A stretch of 31,763 bases of DNA from a virus: positions 1 through 31,763 of IMG/VR virus record IMGVR_UViG_3300009285_000438; one strand, written 5' to 3'. The notes beneath the pieces are model-generated. The model was not told where the DNA came from. It was given only the letters and a program-made list of their open reading frames with translations, and did not search any database. Of this stretch, positions 16,301 to 22,468 are shown one piece after another. Numbering within the stretch: position 1 is the stretch's first letter; each line of letters starts with the position of its first letter. A program made the position numbers and the translations under genes.

Positions 16301-17457
16301 GGGGCAAAATTACGGATGAGTTTGGCGGCGGGAGTTCTGAGGCTAAAGTCTGGCTTCTTGACAATCCCCTAGACCATCAATGGGCGCTGGAGCAGGAACT
16401 TCTGACCGATGACGGCGCCGACTGGAATGAGGCAGTCCTGAGAATCAACGCCGCTTGGCGCAAGCAGGACAAAGAGTATGATGCCATAGACCCCGATGCC
16501 ATCAATCCCGAAACGAACATCAGCCTGAGGGACGAATATCTTGCTAAGGATAAGGACTACCGCGTAGCCAGAAGGCAGAGGGATTTTTACTCGCTCGTTC
16601 CTGATACGACTGACGAACTCAGGGACAAGTACGTAGGCTTCACCGAACTCCCCGACAAGGGCTATTTCAAAGAGCATTTCCTTCTGGATAATCCTGACCT
16701 TGAGGCAACCCTGACCAATCCTGAAATTATGAAGGACAAGGTGCGGGACAAGGTTATCGCTGGCGAAGTTCCGGATAAGATGTACGACCAGATTTATCTT
16801 GAGTTCCAGGAAGATTTCGACAAGTGGGACTCATACGGCAACGGAGGCTCGCCAAACTATATCGCCAATGAGGAAGAGCGTAAGCGGGCTAGGGATAGAC
16901 TGGTCCTCAACGACAGGGATTTTCAGGTAGCGATGTGGAAGCGGGATGGTTACAAACTGTTCATCGGCAATGAGGGACAGGTTGATAACTACGTGGGCTG
17001 GCAAGTAATTCAGGACAAGGGTAAACCTGAGACCGCGGATTACTGGTTCGAGGATAACTGGTTCCTCCTCGACCATCCTGACTTCTACAAAACAATGACC
17101 GGCCTCTATGTTGCGACTGATGGCAAGCAGGGCTGGAAGCCCGGCTCAAGGGACAAGGAACTCTCCAGGACGCCGACCAGGGAAATCTATGAGATGTATC
17201 TGGTCTATGATGCCATTATCGGATCCGAGAATGTGTCGCAGTCAGTAGCTCGCAAAGAATACCGGCGCAGTCATTCGATTCTCGATGCCTGGCTCTTCTT
17301 GATTGGCGCCGTCTCAAAGACAATCGAGCAACAGGATGCTGAAGCGAAACTGACAAGGGCGGAGCTGATTGGTCGCAAGTTATCTGAAAAGCGCCGTGTT
17401 ATAGACGAATTAAGAGATGAACTCGACAGGAAACTGCGAGCATTGGGAATAAAATAA
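10348..17457 (+). CDS. Giant 2369-aa phage polyvalent/internal virion protein with LPD38-like region
   Basis: One uninterrupted frame of 7.1 kb directly follows the portal genes. Features seen: a small-residue-rich hydrophobic region at about residues 292-350 (VVPFIVAVGGISLATGG and GGTLIGLLESVG) suited to membrane insertion; a coiled coil at about 490-545; a segment RWEYALDTIATENKYADADA near 825; and two copies of DTRTAAQK near 1117 and 1182. Residues 1220-1630 look like the LPD38 domain of large polyvalent phage proteins, including HPKEFFQSN, DPRSADFMKIRIGN, DPWGG and a helix FVSVIGGFILLGV. C-terminal repeats near 2070-2125 and 2190-2250 share YVG and FLLD(N/H)PD. Such proteins are packaged and may be ejected with DNA; that role is inferred. 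Confidence 0.8.
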   Translation: MVIGFDISKYRKPKTLLPGQAEEQLLESGVIPEEPVGIEPVTAPAPISTILPSGIIERAPVFPKMPTVEEADAAMKRLYPDVPDMQISYMQAYADQYPDEFVDEIRRQGRTPDTEIILKSLELPDLSVDEIFNEKAAALQKGMITVDGVRKLINLDVNTGIAYDDNGQKVATYNPIFKDFESKPREGFFKDTWDTVQYATRQYWELGENFVLGALPTLIYPEIDSNSYGGLGRFLNETNKQMRQDFRWRYYKNKKQYEDWIKKNPEIVPDVKFQEGAFKHPELLKDPRYLAYEMANVVPFIVAVGGISLATGGTGGAFLLASTSVMGAVEGGAVYEEARNAGASEADASSIALVGGTLIGLLESVGRIPLLKQASPLLFRKFKQEASKELVKKTMWDVTKKFGRNFTISQFAETATEDMQEVVGNVAVRFFDKNRKWYENLPDITVKTLVANLLPGAGGAAVSVRPGIREDIKATVDKAVRDERGFIGGEGEPSPESILSELRQYKADLEKELAAKYSKETEKQLRTIEWRIRDLQEKMEKPAPEKVTPVTVEVTKHPQYAESLKSYTEELSGASDLAVIQARESSLSVRTGIPAEKQNLKGAEKVLADAEDPLLGIDKTRVLESIERHKSAIADETARLVAAEAEIAKRGLKIPKAEPGMPEAGVQETMLPGEVSAKEVFPKGKGKVTQISMDEAAKLRAMEEEAKARLPVTPEEVRVEAEEGATKEFQNRMELEALKEEHAADPASKFVDVVAKAGSYKGEIRYLTRTQYRLLTGARWVTQTGEVGGKKFKRKILQGGSEPTPGMMQKEGGISTGKIRWEYALDTIATENKYADADAFKEAIEKALERKHTIDVLEGAVTPVPKPSKAEIEKAKAKPLALLPETSLEEQQANITPLGLPKLTMAQVDVLVGFFGEYLENPNTLTAWDLTRELRRESRAGRAENLKARAQELIVSKGLNAEEGMKQAIRESLSGELPAVSTGYFEGMVTDLRDALFTKVYQVLKEEPFEMASTITALTNALAGKPIPREPGVRGGSAFTRLQKVFGTQPKVLKAIEKIADEQKPLDKWVEGIYHETGREPIPIDQETADYLRHLSEIPFGQAMLGERYQPLPPLPLDTRTAAQKQTDLEAFKLELTPDQYKNWTPERLEQLSFLRINLLTSDYQAKLIESKWIPPQPLAKDTRTAAQKALDLQEFATELAPAPVGVSQPIYEAPIEEGIKAIPLWPAPAKDAIIRVLKEIGMVPIDIGNFLRAMKSSIDQSYWRQIMPLIAGHPKEFFQSNIDAWAGTFSQKNAEAQWERITRSPLYAIYDALQKKDGRDFLRPLKIPKGTAQWKTVEEMGNLIQERLIPRLTSKLPNVKLANRGFVSGINSATWGIFENFYKLMLRKSELYASGELKLKPGEVFDIVQAMDAEATKLADWTGRASLGPLAKAGPAIAALVYAPRYVVGRAIGPRHLFSANKFVRQEAWKDAALFVSVIGGFILLGVKLDWWETELDPRSADFMKIRIGNLHIDPWGGAQQLAVFFTKVAYVMAAPVTGEQAMGISTTTGMEYPLDFMSLTENFIKSKEAPLAAAFLEYMTGKTYGGEDIDVKNLKQWADRVAPMSIQDIWESIIEQPETTVIAGILSFTGFGVQTYTGDWKENFPKMGLPKYSDNLPYGQTEPKYDTADFWTDTAKQLKDVDPATLTEAKGFPDYIRAIAEAREIADQLDILPNEKLVDLNADASKGATFVQYYQMWKDREVIVASGDEEKLKTFDQDERTRNANLGNFSQRQFALLNEYWSIADKKKQVEFLEQHRSEIGVNLRTEALRSNPKENAQLAVWGQAKIMSLEAYNQTKAILQELDIPDSAIPTFALPPEKSVKNYFEYLKTGEEKGYNSWEVQLLMTQDNDLRDWLERDTVDTPPEALRLKIKHRPLFDLSDSYSNKESANYLDDTVKDKDGLTARDRAQAKLKTDNPIWVDDGRRIEAIEHNGIEHSEAWVARGKITDEFGGGSSEAKVWLLDNPLDHQWALEQELLTDDGADWNEAVLRINAAWRKQDKEYDAIDPDAINPETNISLRDEYLAKDKDYRVARRQRDFYSLVPDTTDELRDKYVGFTELPDKGYFKEHFLLDNPDLEATLTNPEIMKDKVRDKVIAGEVPDKMYDQIYLEFQEDFDKWDSYGNGGSPNYIANEEERKRARDRLVLNDRDFQVAMWKRDGYKLFIGNEGQVDNYVGWQVIQDKGKPETADYWFEDNWFLLDHPDFYKTMTGLYVATDGKQGWKPGSRDKELSRTPTREIYEMYLVYDAIIGSENVSQSVARKEYRRSHSILDAWLFLIGAVSKTIEQQDAEAKLTRAELIGRKLSEKRRVIDELRDELDRKLRALGIK

Positions 17458-17470
17458 GGAGGACAATTTA

Positions 17471-18307
17471 ATGACCAGGAAGCGCAAGGACGAAATCGGC
17501 GGCGGCGCACCGGCGGAGGAAACTCTCCCGGCAGCCGAACCCGAGACTACTCCAGAGCCGGAAACAGAGGAAACCACCACTGCGGTAGAGGAAAGTTTAA
17601 CCCTCACCAAAAAGGAACACGAAGACCTGCTCAAACAGGCGAAAGCCGCGGCTGAACTCGGTAGAACCTTGAAGGTCACTCTCGGAGCGCACACGGCGCT
17701 AAAGCAACAGTTCGATGCCCAGGCGCAAAGACAAACGCAGTTCGAGAATACAATCAAAGAACTGCGCCAGAAAGAACGGGAGCGAGAACTGAGGTCTGTC
17801 GAGGGAAAGCCTGACCTGGTTGATGCGGTGCGACTAAAGCACGAAGCGCAAGACAAAATCGCCGAAGCCGAAAAAGTCCGCTCGGAAACAGAAAGAGAAC
17901 GAAGTCAGTACCAGGCCGACCTTGACGAAGCCGCCAAACTCAGGGCAGAAAGAAAAGCCGAGGAGTTGGCTAAGGAAAGCGGCCTCAGCGCTGACACACT
18001 TCTCCAGATAGGCTCCGACACGGATGAGAAAAACGGCAGGACTATCTACAACCTGAAACGGATGGAGTCGGTCGCCAAGTCTGTTCCGAAGGGTGAGGAT
18101 GACGAAGAGGAAGGTGACGAAGAGGCGGCGGAAGAAACCGCTCATGCTGTTAGAGGACAGCGTTCCCGAGCGCCGGGCTCGACCAGTCGTTCTGCCACAC
18201 GAGGGCTACAAACAATGGAGGATTTTGACACGGCATACGGCAAAGGTGAAATAAGCACCGAAGAGTATGACAAAGCCAGAGTCCGCTTTGGAGTAGCCTA
18301 TGGTTAA
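17471..18307 (+). CDS. Scaffolding protein candidate
   Basis: The 278-aa product precedes the capsid gene and has the composition of a phage scaffold: an acidic, Pro/Glu/Thr-rich N-terminus (residues 10-45), long charged heptad-like helices (about 45-165, with IKELRQKERERELRSVE and AEKVRSETERERSQYQADLD), an acidic patch (GEDDEEEGDEEAAEE near 215) and a short structured C-terminal helix pair (TMEDFDTAYGKGEISTEEYD), which in scaffolds often contacts the capsid protein. AAGGAGG lies just before the ATG. No protease motif is visible, so a separate maturation protease is not encoded here. Confidence 0.78.
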   Translation: MTRKRKDEIGGGAPAEETLPAAEPETTPEPETEETTTAVEESLTLTKKEHEDLLKQAKAAAELGRTLKVTLGAHTALKQQFDAQAQRQTQFENTIKELRQKERERELRSVEGKPDLVDAVRLKHEAQDKIAEAEKVRSETERERSQYQADLDEAAKLRAERKAEELAKESGLSADTLLQIGSDTDEKNGRTIYNLKRMESVAKSVPKGEDDEEEGDEEAAEETAHAVRGQRSRAPGSTSRSATRGLQTMEDFDTAYGKGEISTEEYDKARVRFGVAYG

Positions 18308-18328
18308 AAATTTAAGGAGGATTCTAAC

Positions 18329-19183
18329 ATGCCAACTACTGCTGCCGACCTTGCTGCCGGCTCTGTGGCGATGGTTGGTGAAGCACGATTTACAATAGAG
18401 CATCAAGCCGTGTTCACCAATACTGTCGTTCCCATGAAGATGGGGCAAGGCGAAAAATCCCTATTCATCCCGAAATTCGGAACCGTCACTACTGAAGACC
18501 TGACCGATGGTATCGATATGGCGAACTCGCAGACTCTGACCATCACCGGCACGACCCATAGCACCGATGAGGCGGGTTGCAAAGTCGTCGTCACCAAGAG
18601 ACTTCGTAATCACCTCAAAGCCAACGCCTTCCGGGCCGCTGGTAAAGTCATCGGTAACTCTATGCAGAAAAGTATTGATACGAGTGGTCTGGCTCTCTAC
18701 TCCGGTCTGAATAGCGGCCTGAGCAACGCCAACACCTCATTCGCCCTCGGCTACTTTGCTGCCGGCGCTACCCAGTGCATCGGTCAGTCTGAGCCCTGCC
18801 CTAAACCGCTGGTTTGTGTAGCTCACCCGTATTTACTGCACCCGCTGGTTGACGCCATTTCTGTGCCCGGCACTTCGCACATGCCCGCAGGGTTCCAGGA
18901 GTCGGTCCTGAGAGAACACTTTGTAGCGATTGACAAGCTCTACGGCATCCCCATATTCCGCGATGCCAATGCCAGTATTGACTCCATTGACGATTCGTAT
19001 GGCGCCATCTACTCGAAGTCGGCCTTCATCTACGTCACCGGCTACGAAATCGAGAACTGGATGGTCTACGATGATTCCCTGCGAGGCTGGGAAATCGGTA
19101 TTGTCCACGACTACGCAATGGTTGAAGAGGATGGCACTTATGGTCGCTATCTGCTCTTCGATGCTACTGCGCCCACCAGTTAG
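18329..19183 (+). CDS. Major capsid protein, HK97-type fold expected
   Basis: The 284-aa protein lies directly after the scaffold with an AAGGAGG site. The N-terminal region VGEARFTIEHQAVFTNTVVP continues into strands (KSLFIPKFGTVTTEDLTDG, SQTLTITGTTHSTDEAGC), then a helix (VTKRLRNHLKANAFRAAGKV) resembling the spine helix. The C-terminal part holds MPAGFQESVLREHFVAIDKL YGIPIFRDAN split across the P and A domains, ending YGRYLLFDATAPTS. This layout matches small HK97-fold capsid proteins in tailed phages. Position and likely high expression (strong site) support the call. Confidence 0.85.
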   Translation: MPTTAADLAAGSVAMVGEARFTIEHQAVFTNTVVPMKMGQGEKSLFIPKFGTVTTEDLTDGIDMANSQTLTITGTTHSTDEAGCKVVVTKRLRNHLKANAFRAAGKVIGNSMQKSIDTSGLALYSGLNSGLSNANTSFALGYFAAGATQCIGQSEPCPKPLVCVAHPYLLHPLVDAISVPGTSHMPAGFQESVLREHFVAIDKLYGIPIFRDANASIDSIDDSYGAIYSKSAFIYVTGYEIENWMVYDDSLRGWEIGIVHDYAMVEEDGTYGRYLLFDATAPTS

Positions 19184-19225
19184 TAGTGGGTAGAATCCAA
19201 AAATAAAGACGGAGGTTAGACCTTA

Positions 19226-19612
19226 ATGGTTACCCAAGAAATCGTCGCACAAACTTCGGGTTCAGGATTGCCCATTGATTTGAACAATCCGACAGTAAAC
19301 CGAAGAAGGGAAAGACGCATCTACTACCGTGAACACTTCGACAAAGACCACAATTCGTTAGGCTGGCATCCCACTCTCCCGCTTCCCTCTGATATGTGGC
19401 ACATGCAATACTACGCCCAGAAAGGCTTCAGGCTCTCACCGCCTACCATAACGGCAAGGGCTGAAGCTCCCGCAGGGGAAGCGCCAAAGGTCGCTCAGTT
19501 AGCACCAAGCCAGCCAAACGGAATTGCCTGTCCGGTCGAAGGTTGCACCAAGATAGTCAAGTCGTATATCGGCTTGGCCAGGCACATGTCGAAAGCCCAT
19601 GCTTTGAAGTAG
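19226..19612 (+). CDS. Structural-region protein ending in a C2H2 zinc finger, 128 aa
   Basis: Residues 20-75 are rich in Arg, Tyr and Trp (RRRERRIYYREHFDKDHN, HPTLPLPSDMWHMQYYAQKG), then a Pro/Ala linker leads to a classical zinc finger: Cys 102, Cys 107, His 120, His 125 (C-x4-C-x12-H-x4-H) around IVKSYIGLARHMSK. Classical C2H2 fingers are common in eukaryotes and infrequent in bacterial phage virion regions. Located right after the capsid gene, it could be a minor capsid, decoration or DNA-contacting virion protein. GGAGG lies upstream. Confidence 0.72.
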   Translation: MVTQEIVAQTSGSGLPIDLNNPTVNRRRERRIYYREHFDKDHNSLGWHPTLPLPSDMWHMQYYAQKGFRLSPPTITARAEAPAGEAPKVAQLAPSQPNGIACPVEGCTKIVKSYIGLARHMSKAHALK

Positions 19613-19664
19613 GGGGCTTTCTGGGTGGATGATGAGGGGCAAAATAAATAGGAGGTAAAATCAA

Positions 19665-20423
19665 ATGAGTTTCCCATTCATAGCTGCACTGTCTTATAGC
19701 GCAGCCGGCGCAGAGTATTCAAGTTCAAAAACATTCCATGTCGGCGCAAAAGGGATGGTTGAAAACGGAGCGATGTATCGCCTGTGCAAAGCCGGTGCCG
19801 CGCTTACCAACCCGCTTGCAGCCAAAATAAACGCCTACCGTTACCTCGAAGCGCTGACCGGTGATGTGGCTGAAACTACTGCTACGGCAATAGCAGTAGG
19901 CGATACCACAGTTACCATCACTGATGCCACCAACGCAAGGGCGGCTGACTACTGGAAGGATGGATACCTGGCTATCCCTAGTTCCGGCACGTATGATGTG
20001 TTTCATCACATCTGGAAGAGCGATGCCGAGGTCAGCGACACCTACAAGCTCTACCTGAAAGAGCCTTTCATCTACGCCTACGCAGCCGGTGGCACTCTGG
20101 CAGCGTATCCGAGTCCGTGGAGAAACATCAAGAACGCCAGCGCTTACTCCGGTGGCTACGAACACTTTGCCTGCTGCGTTGAAAGACCAATCAGTTCAGG
20201 TTATCATTTCTGGGGCAAGGTGCAGGGCCCGCACTGGGCGTGGATAACTGGAACCTGGCCCGGCGCCGCTGCCAATGACCGCGATGTGGTGTTCCACACT
20301 GACGGTACAATCAAGATGGCAGATGAAGGCATCAACACGAGTGCCATTTCTCTCCAGCGGGCCGGCTATGCGATGTACTCCGGCAACTACGGCGATGCCA
20401 TGATAATGCTCCAGATTGAATAG
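19665..20423 (+). CDS. Probable virion structural protein, 252 aa
   Basis: The protein starts MSFPFIAALSYSAAGAEYSS, has many Ala, Gly, Thr and aromatic residues, and alternates short strands without charged helices, consistent with a beta-rich capsid decoration or minor structural protein. The segment VAETTATAIAVGDTTVTITD resembles domains common in phage structural proteins. AGGAGG precedes the start. It lies in the head gene block after the capsid. The exact role is unknown. Confidence 0.65.
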   Translation: MSFPFIAALSYSAAGAEYSSSKTFHVGAKGMVENGAMYRLCKAGAALTNPLAAKINAYRYLEALTGDVAETTATAIAVGDTTVTITDATNARAADYWKDGYLAIPSSGTYDVFHHIWKSDAEVSDTYKLYLKEPFIYAYAAGGTLAAYPSPWRNIKNASAYSGGYEHFACCVERPISSGYHFWGKVQGPHWAWITGTWPGAAANDRDVVFHTDGTIKMADEGINTSAISLQRAGYAMYSGNYGDAMIMLQIE

Positions 20424-20456
20424 CATTATCCAACAAAAAGGTTAAGGAGGTAAGAT

Positions 20457-20570
20457 ATGCCAACTGTAAAAAAGACGTGTCCTATCTGCGCAGAAAAGGT
20501 TGCTCAGAAGGAAGACGAAGTTACTGTCTGCAATAAGTGCGGGCATCCCTTCCGACCTAGCGACAAATAG
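20457..20570 (+). CDS. Zinc-ribbon microprotein, 37 aa
   Basis: The frame encodes MPTVKKTCPICAEKVAQKED, then a second pair CNKCGHPFRPSDK. CPIC (8-11) and CNKC (25-28) form a complete minimal zinc ribbon. AAGGAGG lies seven bases before the ATG, one of the strongest sites in the window, implying high expression with the structural genes. A strong GC hairpin follows the stop. Confidence 0.68.
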   Translation: MPTVKKTCPICAEKVAQKEDEVTVCNKCGHPFRPSDK

Positions 20571-20579
20571 GGCACCGGC

Positions 20580-20605
20580 GGGGGAGGGAGTTTTCTCCCT
20601 CCCCC
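20580..20605 (+). other. 11-bp GC hairpin in the late operon
   Basis: GGGGGAGGGAG (20580-20590) pairs perfectly with CTCCCTCCCCC (20595-20605) around a TTTT loop. No T run follows; the next gene's AGAGGA site comes immediately after. Rather than a full terminator it is probably an attenuator, an RNase processing site or an mRNA stabiliser that sets capsid-block versus downstream expression. Confidence 0.6.
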
Positions 20606-20614
20606 AGAGGAATT

Positions 20615-20848
20615 ATGAGAAAAGCAAAGTTTTATTTCGGTCTGCAACTGAGTTTATTTGAGGATAGGCAGGGATTTAAGTTCGCCTTCAAATTCAAGTT
20701 GATGAAGTTAGGGATAGAAAAAATCCTTTTTATCAGAAGGAATCCCGATTGGGGAAAGGGAAACTCAGACCTTACACCCAAGTTCCTAGACCCTACCATT
20801 TTAACGGAAGTTCCAACTGGCAAAGTGATTGAGCCAGAGGATATGTAA
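20615..20848 (+). CDS. Hypothetical phage protein, 77 aa
   Basis: The product starts MRKAKFYFGLQLSLFEDRQG and is rich in Phe, Lys and Leu (FKFAFKFKLMKLGIEKILFI), predicted as beta hairpins followed by an extended acidic tail (LTEVPTGKVIEPEDM). AGAGGA sits just upstream and the next gene's ATG follows the stop at once. No family is recognised. Confidence 0.6.
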   Translation: MRKAKFYFGLQLSLFEDRQGFKFAFKFKLMKLGIEKILFIRRNPDWGKGNSDLTPKFLDPTILTEVPTGKVIEPEDM

Positions 20849-21148
20849 ATGCCAATTTATGAGTACAAATGTTCAGCGCACGGAATATTCGAGACCATAC
20901 GGAGCATCAATTCAGAGCAGGTATGCCTCTGCCCTCAATGCGGAAGAGAATCGAACCGGGTGCCGTCTCCTATCGGATTTGTTCGAGTCCACCATACTGA
21001 GAAGCTGGCTCATAACGACTCCTTGAGGGTTTACGACAGGCAAAGAATGTTGAAAGACACGGCGGTAAAGAAGGCTTTAGGCGAGTACAAGGAAGAAGCT
21101 CACGAGAAAGCCAAAGCGATAAACAGAGGGGGTGCCGAAAATGCCTGA
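20849..21148 (+). CDS. FmdB-type zinc-ribbon protein, 99 aa
   Basis: The N-terminus MPIYEYKCSAHGIFETIRSI with CLCPQCGRES at residues 26-35 matches the FmdB/putative regulatory zinc-ribbon family, whose hallmark is MPxYEYxC followed by a second CPxCG. The remaining 60 residues are basic helices (VKKALGEYKEEAHEKAKAIN). In this family the ribbon is thought to be regulatory, but phage members are uncharacterised. It lies in the structural operon, overlapping the next start by 8 nt. Confidence 0.8.
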   Translation: MPIYEYKCSAHGIFETIRSINSEQVCLCPQCGRESNRVPSPIGFVRVHHTEKLAHNDSLRVYDRQRMLKDTAVKKALGEYKEEAHEKAKAINRGGAENA

Positions 21149-21479
21149 AAATGTGTTTGAAAATGGATGGGTAAATACCAATACAGACAGGACTAAATGG
21201 TTGCGTCTTGACCCTGACGTGGGGGGTATATACAGGTACAATTCCGAAACGGGGAATTATGATATTCCTCTGCCGATTGTGATGTCTGCCATAACAGGGC
21301 TCGTTGAGGCATTGGTTGATAAATCTGATTCCGACCATTCTCACCCTGCTCACGGCGACATTGACTTTACCGGTACTGTATCGGCTGGTGGCGATGCCGG
21401 ACTAACTGGAGAGCGGACAGTCGGCGGATACAAACTCACCTTTAAGAAAGGACTGCTGGTAGGTTTCCAGGCGGTGTAA
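21141..21479 (+). CDS. Tail-fibre-like small protein, 112 aa
   Basis: The ATG at 21141 has GGGGG eight bases upstream; an in-frame GTG at 21132 is a weaker choice. Residues start MPENVFENGWVNTNTDRTKW. A segment DSDHSHPAHGDIDFTGTVSA resembles His/Asp/Gly repeats of phage fibre proteins, and the C-terminus (GYKLTFKKGLLVGFQAV) is a beta hairpin often seen at structural protein ends. It may be a small fibre or adhesin accessory. Confidence 0.55.
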   Translation: MPENVFENGWVNTNTDRTKWLRLDPDVGGIYRYNSETGNYDIPLPIVMSAITGLVEALVDKSDSDHSHPAHGDIDFTGTVSAGGDAGLTGERTVGGYKLTFKKGLLVGFQAV

Positions 21480-21481
21480 CT

Positions 21482-21841
21482 ATGTCTGATTCTGACAAAG
21501 CCTTTATCGAGAAAGTCAAGACCATCGGCGTCATCGTCAAGACCAAAGAGCAACTGCCTTACGGCACAGGAAGCCGCGGCAGGTACATACCAGCCGAAGA
21601 GACGGGCGGTCTTGCCGTCTTTGTTCCCAGCTTCGGCGCTATGGAAAAGGAAGAGGTCGATTACGTTACCGAAGTCGCCGTAAATAACGAGAAGGAACGG
21701 GTCGCCAAAGGCCGTCCCCATAATGAGCAAAACGCCCTGACTAAAGAGGCCCTCGGCAACATCGTCAAAATAGGCAAATCACAGCCTGAAGGCAAACGCC
21801 ACAAGACTATGGAGCAGGTCAAAAGGGAGGGACTGAGGTGA
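21482..21841 (+). CDS. Hypothetical phage protein, 119 aa
   Basis: The product begins MSDSDKAFIEKVKTIGVIVK and contains GTGSRGRYIPAEETGGLAVF, giving a small mixed alpha/beta fold, followed by a charged helical tail (EKERVAKGRPHNEQNALTKE). The stop overlaps the next ATG. No family is recognised. It is part of the structural operon. Confidence 0.62.
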   Translation: MSDSDKAFIEKVKTIGVIVKTKEQLPYGTGSRGRYIPAEETGGLAVFVPSFGAMEKEEVDYVTEVAVNNEKERVAKGRPHNEQNALTKEALGNIVKIGKSQPEGKRHKTMEQVKREGLR

Positions 21842-22203
21842 TGGCAAGTAGAAACGAGCTGGCAAAAATGGCTCTTAAAATGAAGAGGGGCGAAATGTCT
21901 CATTCTGCCAACGCACAGGCCCACAAGATGATGCGGGAAACAGCAACCTCTGACCTTCGGCAGATGGCGAGCAAGCCTTCAGGCGGAAGAGACTACAAAA
22001 AGGAATACAACGAATACCACGGCAAGCCCGAACAGATTAAGAACAGGGCGGAGCGCAATACGGCCCGGCGCGAGATGGGCTTGAGGAACGGCGATGGCAG
22101 GGAAGTAGACCATAAGAGACCGTTATCCAAGGGTGGCTCCAATAGCAAATCCAATCTCAGAGTAACATCACGCACTTCCAACCGAAGGAAATATAACAAA
22201 TAG
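21841..22203 (+). CDS. HNH nuclease-like protein with an N-terminal DUF3008-like segment, 120 aa
   Basis: The C-terminal half is an HNH core: REVDHKRPLSKGGSNSKSNL places Asp 90 and His 91, then Asn 105, and TSNRRK supplies Asn 114. The N-terminal 45 residues (ELAKMALKMKRGEMSHSANA continuing to LRQMASKP) closely match the separate 58-aa gene just downstream. Phage HNH enzymes commonly work with terminase or as free-standing endonucleases; its position among structural genes makes a mobile or packaging role possible. GGGAGG lies about eight bases before the ATG, which overlaps the previous stop. Confidence 0.68.
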   Translation: MASRNELAKMALKMKRGEMSHSANAQAHKMMRETATSDLRQMASKPSGGRDYKKEYNEYHGKPEQIKNRAERNTARREMGLRNGDGREVDHKRPLSKGGSNSKSNLRVTSRTSNRRKYNK

Positions 22204-22233
22204 GGGATTATACCAAAAAGGAGGGAAAATCAA

Positions 22234-22410
22234 GTGCCTAGTGTCAGTGAGAGTCAACGCAAACTAGCGGGAATGGCGCTCGCGATGAAACGTGGTGAAA
22301 TGCCCCATTCCAAAAGCGATGCCGCTTACCAGATGATGCGCAGTATGTCCACGGAAGAGTTGCGCAAGATGGCAAGCAAGCCGATGATGAAAAAGAAGAT
22401 GATGAAATAG
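22234..22410 (+). CDS. DUF3008-like small helical protein, 58 aa
   Basis: The GTG at 22234 has AAGGAGGG about nine bases upstream. The product reads MPSVSESQRKLAGMALAMKR, GEMPHSKSDAAYQMMRSMST, then EELRKMASKP and a Lys/Met-rich tail (MMKKKMMK). The pattern (SxxQRxLxGMAxxxKxGE, then SMSxEELxxMAS) resembles small DUF3008-like proteins. It is clearly a paralogue of the N-terminal segment of the preceding HNH protein, with about 20 identical positions over 39. Function is unknown. Confidence 0.65.
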   Translation: MPSVSESQRKLAGMALAMKRGEMPHSKSDAAYQMMRSMSTEELRKMASKPMMKKKMMK

Positions 22411-22468
22411 AGCCGATAACCCGGTGGAGGCGGAGGCGGAACTAAAATAAGTTGCAGGAGGAAATTCA

